Counted from the stretch's first letter, positions 1 to 7,582 are shown. The stretch: 64,000 nucleotides of DNA from Cyanobium_A sp943371815 (GCA_943371815.1 CALRWB020000009.1:1-64000), one strand, 5' to 3'. A program made the numbers and translations. The notes: generated from the letters alone by a model not told the origin.

Positions 1-99
1 GCAGAGCAGCACCGGATCGAGTACAACGTCTACAGACCGCATTCAGCTCTCCAGGGACGTACGCCCCTGGAAGTCCTCCAGCAATGGAGAGCGGCTTGA
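1..99 (+). CDS. IS3-family transposase, C-terminal fragment
   Basis: The reading frame is open from base 1 and stops with TGA at 97-99. The 32 visible residues include YNVYRPHSALQGRTPLEVL, the typical C-terminal end of DDE integrase-core (rve) transposases of the IS3/IS481 type. That motif (YNxxRPHSxLxxxTPxE) follows the catalytic glutamate. The catalytic residues are upstream of the window. The stretch just downstream holds decayed genes, consistent with past IS activity here. The fragment is too short to name the IS group. Confidence 0.75.
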   Translation, partial: AEQHRIEYNVYRPHSALQGRTPLEVLQQWRAA

Positions 100-149
100 T
101 CACCCCACTAGCTCTCATAAGAACTGGAGCAGCAAAGGGGGTCACGTCA
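1..149 (+). mobile_element. Right end of an IS3-type insertion sequence (cut by window edge)
   Basis: The first 99 bases encode the C-terminus of a transposase and are followed by a short non-coding tail. The tail finishes with a G-run and CACGTCA near 137-149, like the outer end of many IS3-group elements, which close with CA. The left part of the element lies outside the window, so the inverted repeat and target duplication cannot be checked. The exact right boundary is a guess from sequence style, not from a matched repeat. Confidence 0.5.
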
Positions 150-351
150 CCGCCTCCTAATCGTCGCGTAACAGGCTTCCCATGGTCTCGCTGGTGGCTA
201 CAGATGGCATCGCACCTCGCATTTGATTTGGACAAGGTGCTGACCCCAAGATTCTTGGGGTTGTGACCGTTGGGATTCACCACCTGTCGACTAGGCGCCT
301 TTGCGGCAGAGCTGCTGAGCAGCCCTTCCCCTGCCAGCAGCGCAGCCATGG

Positions 352-1026
352 TTGATTGACCTCCCAGCCCCGCCTTCATTGGTGGACTTCGAGGCTCCCA
401 GCCAGCTGCCTAACGGCACGGCGGGAAGGGCAGGGGTTCTCTCCTGCCCTAATCACTATCAGCTGAAGCCCAGTTTTGGCCCTTTGTCTTCAAAGCGATA
501 TTTTGTTGCAAGATGCAGCACCAGGGTGCTATTTGGGTGGGCGTCCGCAGGTTTAGTTGATTTGGGAGTAGCTGCTTATCTGGCCATCCACTTGATTCAG
601 CTAGCTGGTCTCTACTTCCCGCTGACCTATTTCGGTGGCCTCTGGGCCGGAGCTGAAATCCAAGGCCGCCATGGCTGGATTGCGGCCCTGCTTGCAGCCG
701 TTGTTGTGGTTCTGGTCTTTGTGGGCATCGATGGCATCGCGGTTCTGATGCAGCGGCCAACGCCGGATTTACTGGGCCAAGAACTTGTCCACGAGTTTCT
801 CGGGATTGAGAACCGCTTACCCATCTACTTGATGGACCTGGTAGGTCTGTTCCTCGGGTTTGCGCTGTATGGACGCTGCTGGCGTGCCCTGCGAGTACGG
901 GGAAAGAAGGAATGGGTGCTTGCTTTGCTGCTTTCCGTGCTGCTGCTCGTTATCCACGAAGCTGCCGAGAGTCAGCGCGGGGTCTATTCATCGAGTAACC
1001 CTGCTGCCATGAATCAGGCCAAATAA
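352..1026 (+). CDS. Hypothetical multi-pass membrane protein
   Basis: No family is recognised. The frame gives up to 224 residues. The first 58 are polar and need a TTG start. A GTG at 526 would give a 166-residue protein that begins just before the first hydrophobic stretch and is an equally good start. About four membrane segments are visible (residues near 62-85, 110-135, 160-180 and 195-210 of the long form). The tail ends in a polar Ser/Asn-rich segment. It lies alone between an IS end and a ribbon-helix-helix gene. Function is unknown. Confidence 0.5.
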   Translation: MIDLPAPPSLVDFEAPSQLPNGTAGRAGVLSCPNHYQLKPSFGPLSSKRYFVARCSTRVLFGWASAGLVDLGVAAYLAIHLIQLAGLYFPLTYFGGLWAGAEIQGRHGWIAALLAAVVVVLVFVGIDGIAVLMQRPTPDLLGQELVHEFLGIENRLPIYLMDLVGLFLGFALYGRCWRALRVRGKKEWVLALLLSVLLLVIHEAAESQRGVYSSSNPAAMNQAK

Positions 1027-1222
1027 CGCTGCTTAGTGCGCCATATCGCAGCCAATTTGCAGCAGTATTGACAGGTAAGCCATTAATTCACCATTTGCAT
1101 AAAAAACCGTCGAGCCAGAAGGCGCAAGCGTTTACCCCCCCCCGAAAGTGTTCAATATGTTACAAAAGTGGCCTGATGATAGTTCCTGGTTTGAGCCATC
1201 CCTCGTTTGAGAGATGTAAACG

Positions 1223-1513
1223 GTGCCCGTCACTAGGGCAAAATATCCATACATCGACAGCCGCGCAGTGATCCAGAGTCGCAATTTCTCTTCCGGCAAG
1301 TCAGACCAAGGCGGCAATCAACAGAAGCGCCTTGGGACTATCAGCCGTAAGCCCCAGCGGATCACCATCACCGTGTCCCACTACGTTCACGAGGCCCTGG
1401 TTGAAGAGAGCTTCATCCAAGGCCGCTCCCTGTCGAACCTGGCCAGCTTCTGGCTGGAGCAGCAGGCAGAGCTCACTCGTAGGCGATCAAGCTGGAGTGA
1501 TCAGCGGCGCTGA
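1223..1513 (+). CDS. Ribbon-helix-helix (CopG/MetJ/Arc-like) small DNA-binding protein
   Basis: The 96-residue product starts at GTG (another GTG lies at 1268). After a basic, polar N-terminus it carries a ribbon-helix-helix core at about residues 48-80. The strand is RITITVS, followed by a helix with an acidic face, then GRSLSNLASFWLEQQAEL. This is the layout of CopG-like repressors and plasmid or toxin-antitoxin regulators. A clear paralogue lies on the opposite strand at 56492-56737, sharing GRSLSNLASFW and QQAE. No toxin-like partner is next to it, so an autonomous regulator is inferred. Residues after the core are basic. Confidence 0.7.
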   Translation: MPVTRAKYPYIDSRAVIQSRNFSSGKSDQGGNQQKRLGTISRKPQRITITVSHYVHEALVEESFIQGRSLSNLASFWLEQQAELTRRRSSWSDQRR

Positions 1514-2249
1514 AGTCAATAGAAAGCCGGTCCCGCCACTACGGAACCGACCAGATAGAACACTCCCTGCCTCAAGACAAAACAGAAGCTGTCAGCAAAG
1601 GCCCTTGGGGCCAAGGGATCCAGGTGTGGGGCTTTGTACTCCTGGGGCACCTGTGGGGTGGTGCAATGGAGTACCGACTGATTTGACGGATTCAGGCAGT
1701 GTCGCGTCATACGGCTTGCCCACGACTTGGTGGAGACTGTTGGAGGAGGGGCCAATGGACAGCTTGCTTAAGGATGCTGATTGGGTGGCGTGTCGTCCGT
1801 TTGGGCGCCTCCGGGTTGGTTGCAGCCATCCTGATTTTGCTAAGGGTAGAAGGCAATCAGCACTTGCACTCATGGCTTGGTAGGTCAGAAACCTACAGAA
1901 TGAAAAACTAATTCCAATAGCGGCTTGCGGCGACTCCCTTTTGGAGAGCTAAACGCAGTAGGAGATTACCAGGGTATCGTCTGCGATGTAGTCATCCACC
2001 CAGATGCCAAGACTAATTTGAGCGGCAATACTCTGTTAAATCAGTCCTCCTATGATGACAACAAACACGGTCCTGACCATACATAGGCAGGTCTTAATCG
2101 GCCTGACTTGGGAAGTGTCGCGCCTGCCGTCAATGAAGTATTGGGCAATCTCTCTCTATGGGCTGGGCTCTCTTGGTTAGAATATTTGATCAACTAAGGA
2201 GATTCAGGGTTCTGGGGTCGATCGTGTACTGGCCCTCGCCCTGTTGTTG
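1514..2249. other. Stretch without a convincing gene
   Basis: Several overlapping open frames occur on both strands, but none shows recognisable domains, a good start or natural composition. Base composition drifts from GC-rich at the left to more A/T-rich around 1910-2190. Together with the IS end and the remnant at 2250-2468, this suggests decayed sequence. I see no RNA gene or clear terminator in it. Confidence 0.5.
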
Positions 2250-2468
2250 CTACCGGAAGGGCTGACGTAATTGCTCGATGAATGGCGCCTGGCCCTGATC
2301 CTCCTCGATGCCGAGGGCGGTCAGAGCCTGATTGGCGGGATCCAGGTACGTTCCCCAGATCAGATCCCAGATGCTGAGTTTGTTGCCGAAGTTCGACCTG
2401 CTCTGGGTGGGGTCGAGTGAATGGTGCAGCCGCTGCAGCTCCGGACCGCTGATCATGCGGTTGGCCAT
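2250..2468 (-). pseudogene. Sterol desaturase / fatty acid hydroxylase superfamily remnant (C-terminal piece)
   Basis: The frame encodes ELQRLHHSLDP followed by SNFGNKLSIWDLIWGTYLDP. This matches the last histidine box (HRxHHS) and the NFG...WDxxFGTY signature near the C-terminus of integral-membrane di-iron hydroxylases. Only about 70 residues remain. The upstream membrane segments and the first histidine boxes are missing, and an in-frame stop lies just beyond, at 2520-2522. It is therefore a broken gene, probably a leftover of deletion or IS-linked rearrangement. Confidence 0.7.
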
Positions 2469-2533
2469 GCGTCCTGATGCAATGCGTGCTCGCTGCGCGT
2501 CTGAGAACCCTAAAAGCAGTCACTCGACACGTC

Positions 2534-2743
2534 ATGTCTCAACTCATCACCGCTGCCATTGCCCAGGAACTCCAACGGGATGCCCTGCTGACCATGGAGC
2601 AGTTGAACACCTGCATCACGGTCTTGGCCTTTCATGCCGCCCATCGTCCTGGGGACACACCAAGAGTCCGTGAGGTCTTTGGGCAACTGCTTGAGGTGGT
2701 CCACCAGGTAGAAACGGACATGGCGGTTTTTGACCTGCCTTGA
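2534..2743 (+). CDS. Hypothetical small protein
   Basis: The 69-residue frame starts at ATG 2534 (MSQLITAAIAQELQ). An upstream in-frame start at 2477 is less likely because that part reads as low-complexity basic sequence and overlaps the desaturase remnant. The protein looks helical and acidic, with a repeating Leu/Val pattern and one Cys. There is no signal peptide, membrane segment or known domain. It is convergent with the glycine-rich protein gene downstream. It could be real or chance. Confidence 0.35.
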   Translation: MSQLITAAIAQELQRDALLTMEQLNTCITVLAFHAAHRPGDTPRVREVFGQLLEVVHQVETDMAVFDLP

Positions 2744-2767
2744 CCTCCTGAGCGGTCGTGATCAGCT

Positions 2768-3898
2768 TCAGCTGGTCGTCACCCGCGCATGGCTTTTGCG
2801 CTCTCCTTGGTTTTGCCGACCAGTACGTCGCTCGGCCACCTGCCAGCTCGCAACTGCGATGCCGCCTCCCAGGGCCAGGATCAGTAGATCCCGCAGCCAG
2901 GTCGGAAGGTTTGCGGCTAGTCCTTCCGGCAAGGGAGTGCCCTTGGGATCTGGGCCATAGGCAACCTGGCAGGCCGCGTTAAGCAATTGGGCCTGGGCCG
3001 CCGTTGAAGGAATTTGACCATCCAGCAATCCCTCCTGACAGTTGGCCGCACCCTTGATTGGGGCCATTGCGTTGGTATTGCCAGGGGGTGGTGACATCGC
3101 GTAGCTGAAGTTGGCACCGCTGCTTCCCACCGAATCCACCGAGCCGTAGTTGAGCTGGTAGTTGCTGTCGGGCACATCAATGACGGGCGACTGCTGGTTG
3201 GCGGCCTGATCCACCAGATCGGTGATCACAGCCCCAGCGGCTAGCCCAGCCAGTCCCCAACCAGGAGAGCTGCCGCCCCACCAGCCCCAGCTATTGGCGG
3301 ACCAGTTGTACCAGCCATAGCCCCAGGGACGGTTGCCCCAGTAGCCGCCGTTATTCCACTGGGGACTCCAACCCTCCACATTGCGGTTATAGAAATTGTT
3401 TTCGAGGTTGACTTGGCGGTTGAAATCGCCCCGGTTCCAACCACCACCCCCATTTCGGTTTCCGTCATTCCAGGCTCCTTGGTAGCGCCCAGAACGGAAC
3501 TGTTCAGCAGACATGTTGTGCCCAGTCCAGGCGGAACGGGCCCCAGCCCCATAGAGAGGATGGACACCCTGATAGCCCCGGTTGAGATTGGCCTCACTCG
3601 GAGAAGTGCGCTCGGAGGCGACTGGGCGTGGCTCCGCAGGGCGCGGTTCCGCGTTCAGTGCAGCCCGCTCAGGGGTGTAAGCCGGTTGAGCCATCCGCTC
3701 TGGGGCTGGGGCAGACCGTTCAGGAGCAACCGAAGGGGCACCACTGAAGTGATAACTGCCGCCACCACCACCTCCAAAACTGCCGCCTCCATGAAAGCCG
3801 CCGCCTCCACCACCTCCGCCGCCCCTTGCCAGGGCCGGAGCCAAGCCAGTTCCAAGCAGAGCGATCAAGCCAAGGGCAGACCAGCGCATCGAAAGCAA
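2768..3898 (-). CDS. Secreted glycine-rich protein with C-terminal membrane anchor
   Basis: The 376-residue product starts MLSMRWSALGLIALLGTGLAPALA, a good Sec signal peptide cleaved near residue 25. A nine-Gly run and other Gly-rich, low-complexity sequence follow. There is then a Pro/Glu-rich linker and a Trp/Asn/Gly-rich middle (about residues 145-215) with many WGNRPWGYGW-like aromatic pairs. A short hydrophobic segment sits near 340-358 and is followed by a basic tail ending in RKSHARVTTS. The layout suggests an exported envelope protein held in the membrane by its C-terminus. I do not recognise a catalytic domain. The gene stands alone. Confidence 0.75.
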   Translation of the reverse strand: MLSMRWSALGLIALLGTGLAPALARGGGGGGGGGFHGGGSFGGGGGGSYHFSGAPSVAPERSAPAPERMAQPAYTPERAALNAEPRPAEPRPVASERTSPSEANLNRGYQGVHPLYGAGARSAWTGHNMSAEQFRSGRYQGAWNDGNRNGGGGWNRGDFNRQVNLENNFYNRNVEGWSPQWNNGGYWGNRPWGYGWYNWSANSWGWWGGSSPGWGLAGLAAGAVITDLVDQAANQQSPVIDVPDSNYQLNYGSVDSVGSSGANFSYAMSPPPGNTNAMAPIKGAANCQEGLLDGQIPSTAAQAQLLNAACQVAYGPDPKGTPLPEGLAANLPTWLRDLLILALGGGIAVASWQVAERRTGRQNQGERKSHARVTTS

Positions 3899-4002
3899 AA
3901 AGGCGGTTGCAAATCAGGGCAAATGCCCGGCATCGTTTCTAGCCCGTAGCTGCTGCAGGGTGATTCTGCTGCAACGATTAATGACCTTGAAGTTGTTGTG
4001 GA

Positions 4003-4110
4003 GTGGGTCTACCTGGATATCGAGCTCCTGAGACCTGCCCGATTCATCAGGGTCTGATTCCCCAAGGGAAGCACCTGACTCGGAGGTGTTCTCGGTGGGT
4101 GCCTAGGCGG
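4003..4110 (+). pseudogene. Decayed copy of a Cys/His-rich small protein
   Basis: A short open stretch encodes TCPIHQGLIPQGKHLTRRCSRW. It lines up with TCQLHEGLISHGDHLTSRCKGW in the gene at 7530-7823, sharing the C-x2-H-x-GLI-x2-G-x-HLT-x-RC pattern. The N-terminal cysteine pair of that gene is missing here, and the sequence after the match is unrelated. I read it as a truncated duplicate. The DNA of its end (near 4081-4104) is repeated imperfectly at 4381-4404. Confidence 0.55.
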
Positions 4111-4213
4111 GAGGTTGCGGTTGGTGGTGTCCAGAGGCGGCGTGAGCGAGGGAAAGGTCGACGAGTGCTGATGCTCATGGCCAGCAGACCTGAGCCAACC
4201 CGGCTGCAGACAG

Positions 4214-4241
4214 TAAAAAAAGCCCCGCCAAAGGCAGGGCT
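4214..4241 (-). terminator. Rho-independent terminator, minus strand
   Basis: AGCCCCGCC and GGCAGGGCT form a 9-bp stem with one G-U pair around a 3-base loop. On the minus strand the stem is followed by at least six T residues. No intact minus-strand gene directly feeds it: the nearest is the ArsR-like gene ending at 4468. It may serve that transcript or be a relic. Confidence 0.6.
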
Positions 4242-4400
4242 GGGGGTGGATCGCTTAAGGGCGTCTGTCCTTGTTTCGACTCCTAAGAGGCGATCCTTCA
4301 ACTCCTCACACATGAACTAAACCACTAAATGCAAGCTAGGCAACTCCGAGAACGACCAGTCGATCAGCTGACCAATGGTTCCGAGGCGTTCTCGGTGAGT

Positions 4401-4418
4401 GCACCTGCGGGTGCTTTT
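4401..4418 (+). terminator. Weak terminator-like hairpin, plus strand
   Basis: GCACC and GGTGC pair around a TGCG loop and are followed by four T residues. The stem is only 5 bp, so termination would be weak. It could end a transcript crossing the structured region to its left. Confidence 0.3.
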
Positions 4419-4467
4419 GGCGCCGGTTTCGGCTGGCTTTTGCCAGCGGGTGGTGAACTACGGCTAG

Positions 4468-4809
4468 CTAGGTCACGCCCTGCAGCTGCTTGAGCTGCAG
4501 CTCCAACCGCTGCTTAAAGCGTTTTTGCACCAGGTTGCAGAGTTCCGCCACCAGGTCGTCGTCGGCGCTCCAAATTGTGCGGACACCGTCCCGCTCGCAG
4601 CGGACCAACCCAGCCCGCTGGAGATGGCCGAGCTGGCGGCTGATATGGGACTGGCTGTAGCTCGTGGCCTCGATCAGAGCCGCCACATCCTGGGGCCCTT
4701 GCTTGAGTTCGCAAAGCAGCTGCAGCCGGGCCGGCTCGCTCAGCAAGCGGAAGAACTGGCTGAATTCCTCGAGCAGTTGGGGACTCGGTTTGGACCCAAC
4801 AGAGGCCAT
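4468..4809 (-). CDS. ArsR/SmtB-family repressor, BigR/SqrR-like
   Basis: The 113-residue winged-helix protein starts at ATG 4809 (MASVGSKPSPQLLEEF). An upstream ATG at 4902 would add a Trp/His-rich leader that does not look like protein. The core reads LLSEPARLQLLCELKQGPQDV, then SYSQSHISRQLGHLQRAGLV (recognition helix) and the wing CERDGVRTIWS. Cysteines sit in LLCEL and in the C-terminal helix ELCNLV, about where the sulfide/persulfide sensors BigR and SqrR keep their redox cysteine pair. It is divergent from the persulfide dioxygenase gene and likely represses it through the palindrome at 4915-4936. The family call is firm. The ligand is inferred. Confidence 0.88.
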   Translation of the reverse strand: MASVGSKPSPQLLEEFSQFFRLLSEPARLQLLCELKQGPQDVAALIEATSYSQSHISRQLGHLQRAGLVRCERDGVRTIWSADDDLVAELCNLVQKRFKQRLELQLKQLQGVT

Positions 4810-4914
4810 GCCAGGGGGTTCCGCAGAGGTCGAATGATGCATCCAATGCCCAGCAGAAAATCCAGCCAAAGAGCCCATCCAAGACCCACCCCAAGAACGC
4901 AACCACTCTAGCCC

Positions 4915-4936
4915 TTTATGCGGCTATGGTCATAAA
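4915..4936. promoter_or_regulatory. Candidate operator of the ArsR-like repressor
   Basis: TTTATG (4915-4920) and CATAAA (4931-4936) form a perfect 6-bp inverted repeat with a 10-base spacer, in the gap between the divergent repressor and the dioxygenase gene. It lies 9 bases before the TTG start of the latter. A/T-rich inverted repeats of about this span are usual ArsR-family targets. It is assigned from position and symmetry only. Confidence 0.5.
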
Positions 4937-4945
4937 AGGTCTGGA

Positions 4946-6073
4946 TTGATTGCCGTGGCTGTCGCTCGTTCCCCTGGTCTATCCCTTGCTGCCGCCGCCG
5001 GTGGGGGCTCCCTGCTCTTTCGGCAGCTCTTCGACGCCGACACCGGCACCTTCACCTACCTGCTCGCAGACGTGCCCAGCCGCAAAGGCCTGCTCATCGA
5101 TTCGGTCTTCGAGCAGCACGGGCGCGATCTCTCCCTGATTCGCGAGCTGGGTACCGAGCTGGTTGCCTCGATCGACACCCACGCCCACGCCGACCACGTG
5201 ACCGGCAGCTGGCTGATGCACGTCGCTACTGGCTGTGCCATTGGCCTGGCGGCCGCAGCCCGCGCAGACAACGTGACCCTGCCCCTGGCCCATGGTGATC
5301 GCATCGCCTTCGGTGGCCGTTCGCTGGAGGTGCGTTCCACTCCCGGTCATACCGATGGGTGCATCAGCTTCGTGCTCGATGACCAGAGCATGGCCTTCAC
5401 CGGTGATGCCCTTTTGGTGCGCGGTTGCGGCCGCTGCGACTTCCAGCAGGGCAATGCCCACACCCTTTGGAACTCCATCACCGAACAAATTCTCGCCCTG
5501 CCCGATTCCTGCCTGCTCTACCCAGGGCACGACTACACCGGCCGCACCGTGACCTCGGTGGCAGAGGAAAAGGCCTTCAACGCTCGCCTGGGTGGGGATG
5601 CCACCGAGCGCGACTTTGTGGGCCACATGGAAAACATGAAACTGCCCCACCCGCACAAGATCGCCGAGGCCTTGCCGGGCAACATGCGCTCCGGCAAACC
5701 GCGGAACGCTGCGCCAGAACAGGCTTGGGCTCCGGTGCGCCGCAGCTATGCGGGGCTGCCCGAACTGGAACCAGCTTGGGTGGCTGCCCACCGCAGCGAA
5801 CTCACCCTGATCGATGTGCGCTCGGCCGATGAAACCAGCGGACCCGATGGCCGCCTTGGCGGGAGCCTTCTAATCCCTCTTCCGGAGCTGGAAGCGCATA
5901 CGACGGAGATCCCCCGCGATCACCCCGTGGTGGTGGTGTGCCATTCGGGCAGCCGCTCGGCCCTCGCGACCCAACAACTCCTCAAGGCCGGCCTTGCCCA
6001 GGTGGCGAACCTCCACGGCGGCCTGAGCCGTTGGCGTGCCGAGGGCTATCCCCTCGATGGCATCGACCTTTAA
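4946..6073 (+). CDS. Persulfide dioxygenase-rhodanese fusion (ETHE1-like metallo-beta-lactamase fold)
   Basis: The 375-residue protein starts at TTG 4946 (GTG 4955 is an alternative). Residues about 20-250 form a metallo-beta-lactamase domain: HAHADH at 79-84, His135 in STPGHTDG, Asp154 in FTGDALL and His195 in YPGHDY. This is the mononuclear-iron site of ETHE1-type persulfide dioxygenases, which oxidise glutathione persulfide to sulfite. Residues about 275-375 are a rhodanese domain with the catalytic loop CHSGSRS (Cys332), which moves sulfane sulfur. Such fusions are known in bacteria. Next to a BigR-like repressor, a second rhodanese and a TauE exporter, it fits sulfide/persulfide detoxification with sulfite export. 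Confidence 0.9.
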   Translation: MIAVAVARSPGLSLAAAAGGGSLLFRQLFDADTGTFTYLLADVPSRKGLLIDSVFEQHGRDLSLIRELGTELVASIDTHAHADHVTGSWLMHVATGCAIGLAAAARADNVTLPLAHGDRIAFGGRSLEVRSTPGHTDGCISFVLDDQSMAFTGDALLVRGCGRCDFQQGNAHTLWNSITEQILALPDSCLLYPGHDYTGRTVTSVAEEKAFNARLGGDATERDFVGHMENMKLPHPHKIAEALPGNMRSGKPRNAAPEQAWAPVRRSYAGLPELEPAWVAAHRSELTLIDVRSADETSGPDGRLGGSLLIPLPELEAHTTEIPRDHPVVVVCHSGSRSALATQQLLKAGLAQVANLHGGLSRWRAEGYPLDGIDL

Positions 6074-6113
6074 GCCTCAAACCATCGCGCCCCCTCCATC
6101 CTTTTCTCAAACC

Positions 6114-6668
6114 ATGGCCACAACTTTTCCCATGGACAGACCCCGCCGGGTAAGCTCCCACGCTTTGGCCAGCCAAATCGGCAAGCGCGACGTCAGCGTG
6201 ATCGATGTGCGCGAACCGATGGAATACGCCTCCGGCCACATCGCCGGCAGCCTCAACGTGCCCCTCTCGCGCATCACCAAATCCGAACTCCCGCTGGGGC
6301 CCCTGGTGCTCGTTTGTCAGAGCGGCAACCGCAGCGCAAAGGGGCTGGCCCAGCTCTTGCAGCACGGCCATCCCCACCCGATAGCCGAGCTCGAGGGTGG
6401 CCTCCCTGCCTGGCAGCAGGCGGGCTTCCCCATCCGCAAGCTCAAGAATGCGCCGCTGCCCCTCATGCGCCAGGTGCAGATCGTGGCCGGAAGCCTGGTG
6501 CTGATCGGGGTGATCCTCAGTCAAACCGTGGCGCCAGGCTGGATTTGGCTTAGTGGCTTTGTGGGCGCAGGCCTCACCTTTGCTGGCATCAGCGGCTTCT
6601 GCGGCATGGCCAAGCTCCTGGCCGTAATGCCCTGGAACAAGGTGACGTTGGAATCCCTGGAATCGTGA
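6114..6668 (+). CDS. Rhodanese with C-terminal membrane domain (DUF2892, YgaP-like)
   Basis: The 184-residue form starts at ATG 6114. An in-frame ATG at 6036 would overlap the previous gene by 38 bases and add an unlikely Pro-rich leader. The rhodanese domain (about residues 10-105) has VSVIDVREPMEYASGHIAGS and the active loop CQSGNRS. Two hydrophobic segments follow (VQIVAGSLVLIGVIL and WIWLSGFVGAGLTFAGIS), ending in GFCGMAKLLAVMPWN, which is typical of DUF2892 as in E. coli YgaP. It would transfer sulfane sulfur at the inner face of the plasma membrane. Its stop overlaps the next start by 4 bases, so translation is probably coupled. Confidence 0.88.
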   Translation: MATTFPMDRPRRVSSHALASQIGKRDVSVIDVREPMEYASGHIAGSLNVPLSRITKSELPLGPLVLVCQSGNRSAKGLAQLLQHGHPHPIAELEGGLPAWQQAGFPIRKLKNAPLPLMRQVQIVAGSLVLIGVILSQTVAPGWIWLSGFVGAGLTFAGISGFCGMAKLLAVMPWNKVTLESLES

Positions 6669-7582
6669 TCCCAGCAACCCTGGCGTTGCTCTTGGGGGGA
6701 GGCGCCGTGATCGGTTTTCTGCTCGCCCTGCTCGGAGCGGGTGGATCGATCCTGCTACTGCCCCTGTTGATCAGTGGGGCCGGACTGCCCACCAAGGCCG
6801 CGGTGCCCCTCTCCCTCCTGGTGGTCACCGTGCTGGCCCTCGCCAACGTGGGGCCGTACATCCACCGCCGCCAAATTGCCATCACACCAGCCCTGGTCCT
6901 GGGAATACCGGCCCTTGGCGGCAGCTGGATCGGCGGATCACTCATCAAGGCCGGGCTGATCCCAGAGGCCATGCAATTGGCCATCTTCGCGGTGGCGGCC
7001 CTGGTGGCGTGCTGGCTGCTCAACCGACGCGATGCTCTGCAACAAGCAGCCACAGCCCGCAGCCGTCCTGCTCCGCCTCCCTACCTAGCTGGTCAGGGAC
7101 TGCTGGTGGGCCTGCTCACCGGTATTGCCGGAGTGGGAGGCGGCTTTGCGATTGTTCCCGCCCTGGTGCTCCTGGCTGGGTTGCCCATGCCCCTGGCCAC
7201 CGGCACCAGCCTGCTCTTGATCGCCACCAACTCCATGGTGGCCCTAGCCGCCCTTGGCCATTGGCCCGCCGCAGAGTTGCCCCTCATGCTGCCCCTGTTG
7301 GCCGGGGGCCTGATTGGAGCCATCGCGGGCCAGCGGTTGGCTCCCCATGTCCCCGAGCGGCTCTTGCGTCGAGGCTTCTCAGCCCTACTCATTGGCTCAG
7401 CGCTGCTCACCGGCCTTGAGCCCTGGCACCGCCACCAAAACCCCCTGCCCCCTCCGTTTCACCAACAGTCAATGCCCCTGCGCCCCTCGCCAAATTCGGT
7501 TAATCCTGCTAGTACAGGTGTACTTCTGTATGACATCGACTATGCCCTTGTCCCGCGTTCCAAGCCGTGCCTTGAGCAGTGA
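6665..7582 (+). CDS. TauE/SafE-family sulfite/anion exporter
   Basis: This 305-residue membrane protein begins at GTG 6665, overlapping the rhodanese stop. It has about eight membrane segments arranged as two similar halves. Each half starts with a Gly-rich motif: GFLLALLGAGGSILLLPLL near residue 15 and GLLTGIAGVGGGFAIVPALVLL near residue 145. These are the signature of the TauE/SafE family. In this cluster it would remove sulfite or a related anion made by persulfide oxidation. The last 30 residues are polar and Pro-rich and overlap both the SOS box at 7511-7524 and the start of the next gene, so the native stop may have been displaced. Confidence 0.88.
   Translation: MIPATLALLLGGGAVIGFLLALLGAGGSILLLPLLISGAGLPTKAAVPLSLLVVTVLALANVGPYIHRRQIAITPALVLGIPALGGSWIGGSLIKAGLIPEAMQLAIFAVAALVACWLLNRRDALQQAATARSRPAPPPYLAGQGLLVGLLTGIAGVGGGFAIVPALVLLAGLPMPLATGTSLLLIATNSMVALAALGHWPAAELPLMLPLLAGGLIGAIAGQRLAPHVPERLLRRGFSALLIGSALLTGLEPWHRHQNPLPPPFHQQSMPLRPSPNSVNPASTGVLLYDIDYALVPRSKPCLEQ
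7511..7524. promoter_or_regulatory. Cyanobacterial SOS (LexA) box
   Basis: AGTACAGGTGTACT is a perfect match to the cyanobacterial LexA consensus RGTACNNNDGTWCB as I know it. It lies 5 bases before the ATG at 7530, inside the 3' end of the exporter gene. LexA bound here would block the ribosome-binding and promoter region of the Cys-rich small gene. A similar but imperfect box lies before umuD at 35783-35796. Confidence 0.7.

Larger units (their letters stand above)
4111..4467. other. Structured intergenic region, possible small RNA
   Basis: There is no protein gene here. The region holds a minus-strand terminator hairpin (4214-4241), a potential stem of GGATCGC (4248-4254) with GCGATCC (4290-4296), and then the single-stranded 11-mer ACTCCTCACAC (4301-4311). 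A 9-bp inverted repeat follows (CCGAGAACG 4346-4354 with CGTTCTCGG 4387-4395), then a plus-strand terminator-like hairpin (4401-4418). The 11-mer is the same as the conserved core of the cyanobacterial small RNA Yfr1, but the spacing to a terminator is not that of Yfr1. Confidence 0.25.

Noticed and set aside
4261..4296. Partial tRNA T-arm look-alike (GTTTCGACTCC)
   Set aside because: The flanking bases do not form a 5-bp T stem, and no anticodon or D arm is present.
4979..5791. 270-residue minus-strand frame over the dioxygenase gene
   Set aside because: It is antisense to an intact, motif-complete enzyme, has Gly/His/Val-rich shadow composition, and contains no domain.
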